A stretch of 64,000 bases of DNA from Corella eumyota (Eukaryota > Chordata > Ascidiacea > Phlebobranchia > Corellidae), in contig OY720097.1 in assembly GCA_963082875.1 (NCBI GenBank), positions 10,672,501 to 10,736,500 of the forward strand, read 5' to 3'. Each line of letters starts with the position of its first letter. Position 1 is the stretch's first letter. Position numbers and translations under genes: made by a program. Below the pieces are notes generated by a model. It was not told the origin of the DNA and made no database searches. It saw nothing but the letters and a program-made list of their open reading frames with translations. Of the stretch, positions 9,001 to 24,000 are shown piece by piece.

Positions 9001-12000
9001 ACTAACAATATCTTTTAGCCTGAAGAACCTGTAGATACTGGCGGAGGATTTGTTTCATTCGAAGATAGAAGAAGAGATAATTTTCAAAAAGGAAATTTGG
9101 AACTCGAAAAAAGAAGACAAGCCCTTCTGTAAGTGTCTACATTTATATATTAAATACATATATAACCTTAACAATTTTACATATTTTAATTTATTTTAGT
9201 GAAAGTCAACAAAAAGAAAAAGAAAGATTGGAAAGAAAAGAGAGGGAAGAAAGGGAAAAAAGAGAGAAAGAAAGGTAATATTAATTGAATATCCAATATT
9301 ATACTTTAATACATTTTTTTAATAATTTTATATATCTGGGCTGTAGTCGATTATAAAGTATTTATTGCAGTGTGTAATACAGGGTTTTTTATGGCCAATC
9401 GACCTTACATCTTAATACAAAAGTATGTTAACTTTATTGTTTGATTGGGTTTAAATTTTATGGTTAAAGGGTCTTGAATAAAATAATATAAGAATTCTTA
9501 TGTTACCTATTTAATACAAGTTATTGGTATTTTTTAATTATATACTTTTTTTAAACAAATCTTTGGTTTTGTAATTCTAAGCATAAAGTTTATTATTTAA
9601 TGAAAGCTTTGAAAAACAGACTTGTTCATGATTTACACTCTTTAAATATCAAATTTTCACACAATGATGTTAATAGTAATGCCTTAGGCATAACCATTTA
9701 TTGTAGGTGGCCATATAATGTTGTTTTTATAGGTAACCTCACTTACCTCTTTAAACCTTGTATCTGTTTTATATAAATACATCTTAGTGTTATCATATAT
9801 GTCATGTTTATGTTATTATTAACTCTATTTTGTACACTACAGTCTAGTTTTAAACATTATGTTGTTAATTTTTCTTTTATTATTACGCAGGAAGATTTAA
9901 TTATAATGTTGCAACTTTTAATTTAAAGCTCTTTTAAAATAAAATAACTATTTTAAATGAATTGTAACTTTTACAGGCAAGATCAGGAGCGTCGTCGTGC
10001 TGAGCAATTGGAACGTCAACTTGAACACCAGAGGGCAGCAGAACGTGAGAGAGAAGACCAAAGAAGAAAGTTGATTGAACAGAAGGAGGCAGCACAGAGG
10101 GAAATGGAGCGACAACGACAAATGGAATGGGAAAGGTATTTTTAAAACTTGTTAAAAAATTCACATTTAATTTGTTGCCATGGTAATCATTTTTTATTTA
10201 CCAGTCTTGCCTGTCCTGTGTGCTGCAAATTAATTATTATTATATGGTTGCAACTTGTAACTTCTAAATGCCGTGATAACTCACCTAAGCAGCTTTATTT
10301 AATTTAAAAAAATTATAATAAGGTTTCGTTCTATGTCTATCAAATTCTCCTTTTATTTTTAAGTTTTTTGAGCTTGTTTAATTTAAGTTTAGGACAATTT
10401 AGTTGATTATTTTTTGTTTAATATTTATTGTTAAACTTTTACAGGCTGCGTCGAAAAGAACTTCTCCAACACAAGTTACGGGAACAAGAAAATGTGACAA
10501 GTTTAAGAGCTAAGAGACAAACTATGGACATGGAGTTTAACTCATTGGTAAGTTTTTTAATTTTAAGGTAACTTGACTAAAAATTTGGGCAACATATTAA
10601 ACTTTTACCTCACTTAGTTTGCAAATACTCTTATTGGTTTATTCATTTAAATTGAAAACTTGAAAGTTTTATTAATTATAATTTTTAAGATGACAATAAT
10701 TTGATTTATTTAAATATAGCAAGAAAAGAAATCTCAGTTACAGCAGAGGGTTCGGGATTTGGAAAACCGATTAAGCGAACAAAATAATGCTTTAAATCTT
10801 ACAAATAAACAACGAGAACTTAAGCTAACACTTGTCCAAAAGCAACAGGAACAAATAGAGGTTTTAGTTTTACCTTGAAAATCTAATTAAAGAATTTAAA
10901 TATAAAATATGCTGATTCTTCTATGTTTTTTTTATCAAAAACAGAGAACACTAATATGAAAATTCTTTTCCTTTTTTTAAGTTTTTACTTTTTTTTTTTT
11001 TTTTTTTTTTTTTAACTATTTATTTTATTTTTAGTTATTTAATCATCAGTTAAATCAGCTTATACCTGAAAAACAAGTTTTAATGGACCGAATACAGTTT
11101 AAAGGCAATACTGGTGGAGGTAAATATTTAAAAATAATTTAATATTAATTATTTTGTTTGCTCCTACTTTTTTATTAATTTTTTGCTGTATCAACAAATG
11201 GTTAGCTCTTAAGAGTATATTTGCAAGTGTAATGTATTTATTTATCTGATTACTTTAGCTTAACTATCGCTATGGTTTAGAATCTTAGCTTACACACTTT
11301 TAAAATGTATGTAAACATCATTACTTTACTAGTGGGACATTAAGGTTATAGTTAAACATTAAGCAAAATGGTTGGCAAGTCAACGCATGGCACTGTGTAG
11401 TATAAGGCTATAATTTTTTATTACCAAAAATAAATTTGGGTTTCTATGGTAAACAAACTGAACTGTTTTAAAAAACAAATGTAAAAATGTATTGTAATAA
11501 AAAACAGTAATTCTTGTTTGGTAAATCCTTTTTTATGTTTGACTGTAAATAGTTGTACTGCAATTTAAAAAAATAATTATTTTCTTTTTTGATGTATGGT
11601 AGCCTTTTTTTAAAATTTATTATTTAAGCCTGTTTTATTTACAGAAAGCAACCAAATACAATCCACACAGCGTGATTACCACAGTAAAGTATTTTTACTG
11701 CAACGTTTAAGGACCACACTAACTGAAACTAAGTCGAAAAAACAAGAAGATTCAACAAAATTGCAAACTCTTCACTCTGAATTAAATGTTGGTTTATTTA
11801 CAATTTGTAAATTAATTTCTTGTTGATTAAGTTTATTATTCGACTAATTAAGAGCAAACATTCTAAAAGCAGCTTTTTACGCATTTTGCCAGAAATTATT
11901 CTAACTTTTGCTTATTGTGGTAGCAACAAGTTGTTACCTTTACTTGCAAAAGCACATTTAAAAAAATGCATATTTAAGACAAAATCGCATATTTAAGACA

Positions 12001-15000
12001 TCTGATTTGGAATTAATATTGGTCAAAATATTTTACTAACTAAAGAATAAATTTTAAAAGTTAATTGTATAAGTTCAAGTTTGTAAATAATAACTACAGT
12101 TTTTGTCATTGTATAAAAAAAATCTAGTCTTAACATTTCAAACATTAAACTAAATTAAAATGTTTTTAGAAATTGAAAGAAGATTTAAACAAGCAGATGT
12201 TGGCAGCGGAAAGTTTGAATCGAATTCAACAAGATAAAATAAAAGATCTTCAAGAAGCTAGAAGACAAAAAGACTTTCAACTAACAAGAAAAAATTCCAT
12301 GCAAGAAAATAAAAAGTAAAAAACCTTGTTGTGCTTTAAATATATCTAATTTCTGTTTTAAAATTTAAGAGTAAAATATTAAATAAATTATTAATTAATT
12401 TGTCTTTTTTTTTAAGTTTAGTTGTTTACAAAATGTTATTTTTTATGTACAACAAATTGCTTTAAGTAAATAATTTTTTTTAACTATCATTATTACAGGC
12501 AGCAAGAAAAGTTAGCAAATGATGCTTTAATACGAAGACAAGAAGCTGAAAGTCGATTTAAAATTGAAGATGAATCAAGAAAAAAAAGAGAACAAGAACA
12601 TGTAAGTTGATTATGTTAAATCATAAACAATTTTTAAAATTTTGTTTTTAAAAGAATTTCTTTGAATAACATTTAAAATGGAGTTTGTTTTTTATTGGTA
12701 TCACAAATAAGGAATATAATTTGTGTTTTTTAAAATAATTGAAATAATTAGTTAAGAATTTGCACAAATCTAAAAAAAAAATTTTGTAGAAACTTCAAAT
12801 GGAAGAACAACGAAAAAAATCAGAGGAAGAATATGAGAAAAGGAAGAAATTAGAACAAGAGGAAGCTAGAAAAAAGGGTAATAAAATTAAAATCTGAAAT
12901 TTGCACTCTAATATATTTATTTTACAAAAAGAAGCTTAGAAAATTAAAATTATTAAAAAAATGATAATTTTAAGCATTACTTAACTAATTTATGAATTCT
13001 TATCAAAAATATGTTATTTTTTAGCTGAAGACGAGAGCAAAAAAGCAGAGGTGAAAAAGAAAATCATGGAGATGCAAAAAGAGAGATTGAAACAAAAACA
13101 AGTCCAACAGGAAGCCACCTACGCTACAGTCAACAAAACAAACACCTCGGCAAACATTAAACCTAAAAACTCAACTAATGGCCATGGTGGTTTTGCTCTC
13201 AAACTTTCAACAAGTAAGTGTTTTAAATTTTTGTTGGAGTTTTTATGTGTATTTAATTTAAAAAAATCAATAAAATAAAAAACAACCTATTTTAATAAAA
13301 TTTACTTTTTTGTGCATAGTATAGGAAAAAATTTTAAACTTAGTTTTTGTTTGACTTCAATTTTTTTTTGTTTTTTATTGCTTATTTTTATTTTTTTGCT
13401 TAGATCAAGCGGATTTGTTTAAATTTCGAGCTCTGTATAGTTTTACTGCCAGAAATCCAGATGAACTGTCAATCACAGCTGGCGATGTTATAATTGTAAG
13501 TTTTTTTTTCATGTATTTATAAACAAAAAATATAATTTTGATAAAACAACAAGTATATTAAATTTTTTAAATAATTTTTCTAAGAAAAAATGTTTTTGTA
13601 GAAGTGTTGGTTTTTGTTAAATAATATGTGAATATATTTTTATATATTAACCCATTTATCAGGTTGATAAATCTCAAGTAGCGGAACCAGATTGGTTAGC
13701 TGGTTCGAAGGATGGTAAATCTGGGTGGTTTCCAGCCAACTATGTTGAAAAAATTAAAACACCAGGTACATTTTCATCACATTACATATTTATGTCTTTT
13801 TTATACTTTATTTATAACATATGAACCTTTTTTTTAAATTAACTTTAATAATATATTTTTGCAAATAAATAAAATAGTTTGTTTACATTTTTAATGCTCA
13901 TGTACTGTCAGTTAGTATATCAAGAGTTAAAAAGCTATTATTATCATTATTCTAATGTGTTCTTATGTTTATAGGTCCTGCAATACAACCACCACCTCAA
14001 TCTGCCAAACCAACGAACACCAAGTAAGTTTTGTAAAATAAGTGTTGATAAGATTTAAAAGATGTTATTGTGTTGATATTTAAATTGAAAGAAAAAATAT
14101 GTAATGTATAACAAACTTAGAAAGGTGTTAAAAAATGCATTTTATGTGGCATTCATAAATAACAGTTTTGACTGTTTAAGCAAGGTTTATGCTAGAAAAG
14201 TTGCAATTTAAGCTAAGCTTAACTTGGTAAAATTGATAGATAAATCTTAACAGTATAATCAATTAAACTTAACTAAGCCTTTTTTTAAAAAAAAGATGTG
14301 TATTTTAAAAATAAATAGATTATACTAAGGCATTGAGGAAAAAAACAGTCTTTTGTGATAAGCTATGGTGCAATAATACATGTTGCTCTATTCTTATGTC
14401 ATAAACATTACACCATAATTTGTAAGGTTGCAACATGTGTTGTTATTTAAAATCCCCATTAGGTCTTGGTTGGTTCTTTGTTTTTTTAATCACAATTCTG
14501 TGGATGTATTTATATAACATAATATCATTAGTAAATTATCTGAAATTAAATTTATTCTTTGATTGTTATAAATCTTTTAATAATATTCATATAACAAAAC
14601 AAGATTGTATTAACAACGGCATTAAGGTATTTACATATTTAATTATAACTTTTTTACAATGCTACTCATTGTAAATGTTTGACCCTTTTTAAGGATGTTA
14701 AACCTTAAGTTATGTCTATGCACAGCATAAAAACCTAAAAATTATTTGATGAAAGAAAAATTAAATAAAAAATATTATTTACAACACCACAAACAGCACA
14801 TGTATTATTTAAGCTATCATAGCTTATGTAAAAAACGAACACTGGAAATTATGTAATTTTAAAGGCAGGTTTAAAATATTGTGTATCCGAAATGTGTTAT
14901 ATTAAAGTTCAGAATTGTGGTGTGACACCTACAACAGTTTTACTGTATCATTTTAAATGTTTTTTAAATCATGGGAAAATTTTTCAACACTTGCATTCCA

Positions 15001-18000
15001 CCTCTAAGTGGAATAAGACACTTTAAATAAAGTAAATAAAAAAGAAGTTTGTTGTACTTAGGAGTTTTTGTTATACTTCTGAAGTTGGAACTAGGACTTT
15101 TTCTGATTCCGATTTTTTAACTGCAATAACCACAGAGTAAGCTATAACTGCAAGTCCAATCATCGTAGTTTTAAGAGCAATGTTGTTAATGTGTAAGCAA
15201 GGTATAAACACATACAACATAGGTATTGTACCAAGGGGGACTAATAGGAGCAGGCTATTGTTCAGATTACCTGAAATATAAATTATTGAATTGAATATAG
15301 TGCAATTGTAAAAACTAAATTTAAACACATATTGTATAGTATAGGGCAAAACAAGCAAAATTTATAGATTAAATAAAGAATTTTTACAGTCTTAGCTAAT
15401 TTAATATCCATTTTAACATGTTTTTTTATTAGTCTATATAAAAAATCTTACATTTTGTGATACAAGCAAGTATGAGCATGACCAGAATCGGAGTAAGTAT
15501 AAGAAACCATTGATCTTCATTATTCCAGGTTTGATATTTATTAAACATCAAATCAGGAACCTTGAAATATAAATTGCGGTATAAGCAGTGTAGATTTAAA
15601 TACAGGTATGGACAGTGTAGATTTAAATATAGCAAAAAAACATTTAGCTAGAGTTAAATAATAGTTTGGGCGATTTTTGAAACATAGATGACATGCTTCA
15701 CAATATTTTTATTACAAAAAAAAATGTACTTTACCTTATTAAAACTAACTTTGTTTAAATAAAACATCTTAAATCAACTTAACAATGTAGCTTACCATGG
15801 TACAAAGTACAGCAGTAATTACAACAACTAGAATGCAGGCTTTCTCTTGAGAGTGAATTTCAGTAAGATCAATAAGAAAGCAACCAAATAATATACCGCA
15901 CATTAGTACAAAGCCAAACTATACAAAAAGAGTAATTCAAAATCAAATTTACATTAAAAAATTGTATTTTGCATAAAAGGTTTTATTGAATTAAGAATTT
16001 TAAAAATGTTAAACACTTTTTTTTGTTAAAGGTCACCAGCTCTTGTATTGCAACATTTAATTGACCCATTAACTTCCTTTTTTTTAAGTTTACACAATCC
16101 AATTGCTTACTGTTTAAATTTTATGCACTATAAGCAATTTAAGCAAGCTGTGCTTTTGCAAAACAATAACACTATTGTGAATTTGGTCAAAACAAAAAAC
16201 AAAACAAATACTTACATGAGAAGGTGCAGCTTCAACTTCTTTTTGTAAACTTTCAATTTTAAGAAGAGCGACCTTTAAAGCGACACATGAAATAACTTGT
16301 AGGGTCTTTAAAGCAAAAAATGATAAAAAATTAATAATTTCTCAACCAAAATAAATGAATTGATGATAGTTAAGTTTTAAATGCGTAAGTTTTACTTCAG
16401 AATGTTCTAAAATTAATATGAATTATTTATAAGATTACATAATTAACTTAAATGCTCACCCTCACAATTGTTTTTGTTACAAAATTCGTGTAGCAAACCG
16501 TCACGAAAACTTCCATCAAAAGTACAAATATAACAAAACTCATTGCGGCTCCTGTTTCTTTATTGCTAAAGTAAATAGGACATTTAAATCAAAACTTCTA
16601 CTTAACTTTTTTTAATACAAACAATCTTTATTATGATATGAAAAAATATTATGATTAAATACAAATTTAGATACTAAACAACACAAATAAGGTTTGCTTT
16701 TTACATGCTAAGCAAATACCTTATTTTTTGTTGTTAATAAATAAACTACATGTTAGCAAAAGAAAAGTAATCAATGCCAATTTAAAGTTACTTACTTGAT
16801 ACTGAGTAGATCTTGACAAACCACATCAATGGCGAACAAAGTTGTAGACACAGTAAGAACAACAAGCGCCAGTGCAGTGCTTATGTTTGACTTTTTTACA
16901 TCAGCTACATCTGAAGCAAGTACTTTTACTTGCTTATAGGGACTCACAACCATATTTTTTGTTTAACTAATACTTGTTTATCTATAAATACTAAAAAATA
17001 CAATTTTTTTAACCATTTTTCATGTCCCACAGTCAACAACAACATATTTTACTCTCTGTTATGCCTGAGTTCCTTTTTCTACTATATGAATGCTATATTT
17101 TCTCTGTGGAAAAATACTGGTAAAATGCGAAGCGATTGGTGATATGGTTCTTGCACAATACTAAGATTTTTTTATTTAAATTTATACGATATTAGAAAAT
17201 TTATTTGTATTGCAATGTCCTAAGGTATAATATTGTTATTTCTTTGTTCTGTTTTGACTGTCTCAGTAAAAGTTCTTTTTTTTTAATTTGGTTTCATCTC
17301 TACATTTCCCCTTTTTTATTTACTTGAGAACCAGGGAATTACCCTGTCGGTTGTTATTGTCTGAGTTCAGATTGCATCATTGCAGCCTCATTTCGTAATA
17401 AATAACAAAACACCATATACAAAATTTACAATGTTTGCATATTTTTTAATTTGCAGTTGTAAATTAACAATAATACCTTAACAAAAGAAAATAAAATTAG
17501 AGTATTTATATAACGACCACCTTGAATATAAAAACAAATCTTTACAATTTGAACTAAACCACTAAGTACATTCTCCACTTATCAAATAGGTATACACTGT
17601 TCAATGTAACCAACTCCTAAAATATTTATAGCTCAGGTATTTTATGTGTAAGAAAAAGGGAATATGCAGAGGACATTAAGTGAAGTATGACAGACGGTTA
17701 TATATCCTTGTGTAAGCAATGTTGTAACTTAACACTAAAGTATATTTAATGAATTGTTTTGTGTTTAGGAAACAACAGGCTCAGGTTGCTACTTCTCCTC
17801 TACCCATACAAACCAGTCAAAGTTCTGCATTTTCTGTTGCCAATAAAACTGCTGCAACTAACAATGCATTACAAGTAAGCTTGTTAATTAAAAAAAAGAA
17901 GTTTTAGCCCTTATAAGAGAATTATTTGTAGATTATAAACACTGCATTAAATCAAAAACTGATAATTTGGGATAACACTTAAAAAAATTAAAAATATTAT

Positions 18001-21000
18001 TTTTTGCCTTAAGGCTCCAGCTGTAGGCCAACGGTATAGAGCTATTTATCCTTGGATAGCTAAAAAGGAAAATCACTTAACTTTTAACAAAGATGACATT
18101 ATTGCTGTTTCTGAAATGCAAGAAATGTGGTGGTATGGACACTGCCAAGGAAAAGTAAATAATATATTAAGATAATCTATTAATTTTTTAAAGATTTTTC
18201 TGGAAGGTTTTGCAACACAGTGCACTTAACTTAATAGCAATTTATTAGTATGAGGTAACAATTTTAGTCTTTTATTAGCTTAAAACTTAACTTAATCTTC
18301 AAAAAGCACTAATAAATACTTATAAGAAAAATAAGCACTAATAAATACTTATAAGTTAATGGTATAAAGTTCAAGCTTTAATATTTTTTAACCTTTTTAA
18401 TATTTTAAGTCTGGATGGTTTCCAAAATCTTATGTCAAAGCAACCTCTTCAACAACTCCAATTAATCAAAATATTAAACCAAGTTCACCTAAATCTTCCC
18501 CTGTTGCAAAAAGAAAAGCACCACCACCTCCCTCTGGTGGTGGAAGTAGTGTTACCCTCAAGAAAGGTAATTTCTTCTGTAATTAATAAAATTGTAATAT
18601 TTTATACAGCCAAGTAAACTAAATTCGCCAAGTAAACTAAATTCTTTTTTTTAATTGTATTTGTTATAGATTATGTTGCTTTGTATGCTTTTGCTGGCAC
18701 AGAACGAGGGGATCTGTCTTTTAATGTTGATGATGTTATAGCCGTGAGTGAGACTGAGGGGGAATGGTGGACAGGGACTTTAAATGGAAAAACTGGCATT
18801 TTTCCAGCCAGCTATGTCTCACCTCAACCTCAACAACAAGTAAGTTGCTGTTAATTTTGACATTACAAGAGTAAATTTATAACTAACTGGTAACAATAAA
18901 GTTAATAGTTTAGAAAGGTTTTAGTGATTTACTATAAACAGCAAGAATCTAGACTCAAAATTTCTCTTTTTAAAATTTAAATAACTTTAAAACATGATAT
19001 TTCACAAAAAGGGGATTTTATTTGGTTAGTGTCATTTACTTGTTTTTAAAGATTTTATTACGATTAGAATAAAACACATGTAAAGTTTTTTGTGTCAAGA
19101 CTGCTAGGCTTATCTTACCCACCTAAATCTAGTTTTCAATAAGATTTATTTTCAAAAATGTTTTTGTGTTTTTACAACTGGTACTTTCCATTTTATGTTT
19201 AATCTTACATTATTTTACAAAATCTAAATAATGTACACACACTTTCTACCATGTTAATAGATATATTATTACAAGCTTAGTTACTCATAATTGCAAGATG
19301 CAAAATTATTTATTGAATTTAAAATGAGGATTGAACGCTTAAAATTGTTTTGTGTTTCAAATTAAGCCTGAACAACAGGCTACCACTAGCAACAGCAATT
19401 CCGACACTCAAATATTATCAAAACCTGAAGTAGCCACGGTAATTGCAGCCTATCAAGCAAGTGGTTCTGAACAATTAAACTTACAAGTTGGTCAACTTGT
19501 CTCAGTGAGAAAAAAGAACAAGACAGGATGGTGGGAGGGGGAATTGCAGGTAAATATATTTTGATATAATTATAGTTGATTGTAAATTTATTTTTAAGTT
19601 TTAAAAAACGTAAGGTTGTCAGAATGCAAATGTGTATTATTAAATTTAATTTTACAAGCCTTTTTTTAAATAAAAAATTAAATAATTCTTTTTTATTAGG
19701 CACGTGGTAAGAAAAAGCAGGTTGGTTGGTTTCCAGCAAATTATGTAAAGTTATTATCAGCTGGTGGAAATGACAAAACAGCAGATTCTAAAAAATCTAA
19801 GGTGAGCATTATCTTTTTTATGTTAATGATTTTAACATTTTTATGTTAATGATTTGTGGTTACATAAATTAAAAATTATCTTGTCTAAGTTCAGATATTA
19901 TACAGAAAAATTTGCAATGATTTTTAGTCCTTTAGATATCCATGATAATATTAAATTTAAGTAATTTTTGTAAGGTCACTTCAAAAAACAAAAAGTATTT
20001 TTCCATAATGTAGTAAAATTTGCATTTATTTGACAGACATATGGTCATATGATTTTAAACAAAATAAATTAAAAATAAAACTCTTTTTGCTTCATAACAG
20101 AAAAAAATTTTTCACAGTTATAGGTTAGTCTTACATTATTTATTTTGTTCTACATTATGTTATTTTTCATTTTAGTCAAAAACTTTAACTCCTGTTCCAA
20201 TTGCGTACAAAGTAATGGCAATGTATGATTACACCCAACAAAACAGTGATGAGCTTACCTTCCAACGTGGTGATGTCATCGTGATTATTGACAAAACTGA
20301 TGCTGATTGGTGGAAGGGCACGCTGGAAAAAAACTCAATGTCGGGACTGTTCCCAGCAAATTATATTCAGGAAATTTCAAACAAATGTAAGTAATATTTT
20401 GTTAATTTTTATGAAATAAATATTAAAATATTTCTTTGATAAACACAGATTCTTTACTTGTTAGTCTGTTTAGGTTATATTTCTCGACTTTTTTTGTGTT
20501 TTGATTTTTAAATGGATTTGGTTTATTTATAATTAATTAATCAATCATATTATTAATAAGACTAAGAAAATTAAGTGATTAAAATGATGGTAATGGCAAT
20601 TTTTTAGTTATTTGTTGTTGAAAACAATGACAACTAACTAAAAATAATGATTATTTAATTAATTTTGTAATAGGTATCTGACTAACGTTTTACAAAAAAT
20701 TTTATTAAATATTTTGGGGTATGCTTTGGCTGACATTTACCCTGTTTACATGGACACTTTTTATATCGCTACTAATACCAATAATTTTGACGTCACCGCA
20801 ATTGTTGCGCATGTGTTAGTTCTTGTTCCGTTTACATGATATAAACGAACCGAAACTAATATATATATTTATAGGTAATTGTATTTAAATAAGGTATTAA
20901 TTTGTATATTAAATTGTATAATCTGTAAAAAGTGTGTTTAATAAAAATAATGTACGCTACAATCCTTCTAAAACACCCCAGTTAAACTATTTCTAATTAG

Positions 21001-24000
21001 TTGATTACCGAAACAAAAACAACCGATACTAAGACAACCCGCTGCAAGCGGTCATTTGCAATTTGAGAGAACTACCGCTTAAATTATCCTTTTTTTGATT
21101 TATGTGTAATGAACCGTATATTACGTCACTATGCGGTCGATTTAGCGGTATTAGTCGCGCAAAAATTGTCCATGTAAACAGGGTAATTGTTATTTTTTTA
21201 GTTATTGTTTTTTTTTCTATAAATCATGTAACGCTTAATTTTTAGCCTTAAAGATTTAATATTCAATGTAAGTGGCCTTTAGGGTTTAAAACTTTATACA
21301 ACACAGTGTATACATCCTTGTTATGTCTAGTGATCGGCATATAAATAAATATATTAATGTATGTTAATATATTTAATTAAACGCCTTTAATATAAAAAAT
21401 AATTGTTGTGGTAACCAGGTAAATTATTATGAGCATATTCTATTTCGAGTTTGTTTTCACATTATGACAAGACAATAAAACATGCAGCATAAAAGGTTTG
21501 CAATTACCCGATTTTGCTAAAGAAACATTTGTATATAGTGTTATATATTATAAACATCTTGTTAATACAACTAAGAATCTGTTGTAGGTGTAATTGTTTA
21601 GCTTTGATTGAAAAAATAAAATTTATTGTTTATATGTTTAATAAAATTAACTATTGGGTTAATTAGATTTATAAATTTTTTAGAGTTAAACCACGGTGTA
21701 ACAGATGCAATCTTGAAAACTGAATGCTGCGCTAGAAACTTGTTTTTGTTGATAATTCAACTCAACAACTTTATACATGCATCTCAAATTATAATATGCT
21801 GTCTATATCAGTGTATTATTGGCTTACTATATATATACCCACTTCTGCCTTAAATAAAGTTTTTTGCATGGTGTACTTATTTGATGTGGAAACTCATTAT
21901 TAGTTTTGACATTTTTAAAGAAGTTAAAGTTAAAAATGATACCTGAATACATATATTTTATAACTGTTAACCCATCTATACTAAAAATATCAAAATAAGG
22001 ACATACCTATTTTGATGCAACTAATCAGTAATTTGTTTATAAGACTTTTTATAAAATTAAAGTAAGATTTGTGCTGGAAGAAGTGGGTGTATTGAAAGCT
22101 AATTTGGGTGCATTGTAAATTTCTAGTGCAACATCCAGTTTTAAAATGTATCTTTTTTAATGATTTGGAGTAATTAGATTAAATTAGGATATTATGATCA
22201 CTTGCCTAATTCTGTTAGCACAAATCCTACTTATTCAACATATTTGATTTTTAAAATTTAGCAAGTTTTTGGTAATCTTACATTTGTCTCATGTAATTTA
22301 AGGCAATTTATTTTTAAAAAGCAATTGTTATGTTTGTAAGAATAAAAGTAGAATTAGGTAAAAATATTTAAGAGTTACTATTTTTGTAAAAATTGTTTTT
22401 TATTAAAAGCCATTATGCATGCTGCTAAATACATTTAATGCGATTTTGGTTAAAAAATTTTAAAATTAATTTTTATTTCAAAACTGTAATAAAGGATTTT
22501 AAAGTTGAATATTAGATCATACTATAAAGATTTAAGTTCTTGTTTATTTTGTGTTATAATTTGTAATTATTTCTTCACTAACACCCTGTTGCTAATTGTT
22601 ATTTTACTTTCAGTGCTTTATATGTTTTAGATTTGCTACTGAGCATAATATTTTTTAAATAATTAGTAATTACTTTTATAAACAAATTTCAATTTATTTT
22701 GCTTTTATTTTTTTCTTGCCAAAAAATTCAAATTCAAATAATTTAAAAAAAATTTTTAAAACATGAAAGATTTTGAAAAGGTTTAAAATGATCAACATTT
22801 GTATTTTATTGTATCGTTGTTATGACCATCTTGTTATAATGCAATAAAGAAAGTTAAATATTTCATGATTTATATATATATATTTTTTACAAAATTACAA
22901 AATATTGTGTATTTTGTAAACCAAATCCTTTTTTACAAAATAGTCATTTTTACAAAAAGTGGCCTCTTAAAGGTTTTTAATTAGTAAAAAAAATTTAACT
23001 AAAACAAAAAATTTTTATTTTTTATGATTTATTAATGTCAATATTTTAGTTGGTGAGCAAAGATCATCCACACCTGCAATGGAAAATGAATATCCTTACA
23101 GAGTTAAAGAACTTATTTCATCAGAAGAATCTTATTTGAAGGTTGAGTATAAAATTTTTTTTACCCAATGTCAAAAATGATAGGTTTATTGTCTAAAAAA
23201 CAAAAATGTTAAAAATTGTGCTATTGCGTTACAGGAGTAGTTTTTGAGTACATCAAATCTTAAACAATTTTACTTTTAGGACTTGCAATTGGCAGATGAT
23301 GCATTTCAGAAGCCGTTAAGAGAGTCAAAATTATTAACTGAGGCAGAATTAAACACACTTTTTGTAAATCTTAATGACCTAATTATGATGAGTGCCAAGC
23401 TTGTTAAGTATGCTAATATTTAAAAACAAATTTTAATATAGTTATGTTGTGTCTAAAACACTTAACCCAATAAAATTAAAATAAAAAAATGCAATAGAGA
23501 TATTTGAACGAGATATAAATGTTTCAAAATTCTGTTAATGTTAACTTAAAAGGGCTTTTCGAGTGCGGTGTAAAATGAGTGGAGAAAACAGCCTCAACCT
23601 TATGATTGGTGACATTTTGTGTGAACAAATACCCCATTTACATCCTTACATTCGCTTCTGTAGTTGCCAGTTAAATGCTTCAGCTTTGTTACAAGAAAAA
23701 TTTGACAGTAGTCCCGAGTTTAAAGCTTTGGTTAAGGTTGGTATTTATTTTCTTTTTTACTTTAAATGTTAAATAGATGATTTTTTTTATTCTACCTTTG
23801 TTGGTAAATAGTATGAATAGTTTAAATTTTGTTATAAAGTTATTTGTTGTTGTTTTATGTTCTTGTTGTTATTATTGTTTAATTATATTAGAAATGTGAG
23901 AGTGGGGATATGTGGAAAGGATTACCTGTGAGTAGCTACTTGGTCAAACCAATGCAGCGAATAACCAAGTACCCTCTTTTAATAAAAAAGGTAAAAAACA

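Noticed and set aside
10989-11013. Long T-run as a simple repeat of interest
   Set aside because: It is the polypyrimidine tract ahead of an intersectin acceptor at 11034; length is notable but ordinary for this AT-rich DNA.
14435-14674. Plus-strand open frame of 79 codons in intersectin intron 22
   Set aside because: Low-complexity, Leu/Phe/Tyr-rich AT translation with no splice context; likely chance.
21626-21853. Plus-strand open frame of 75 codons in intersectin intron 29
   Set aside because: No domain, no codon pattern and AT-driven composition.
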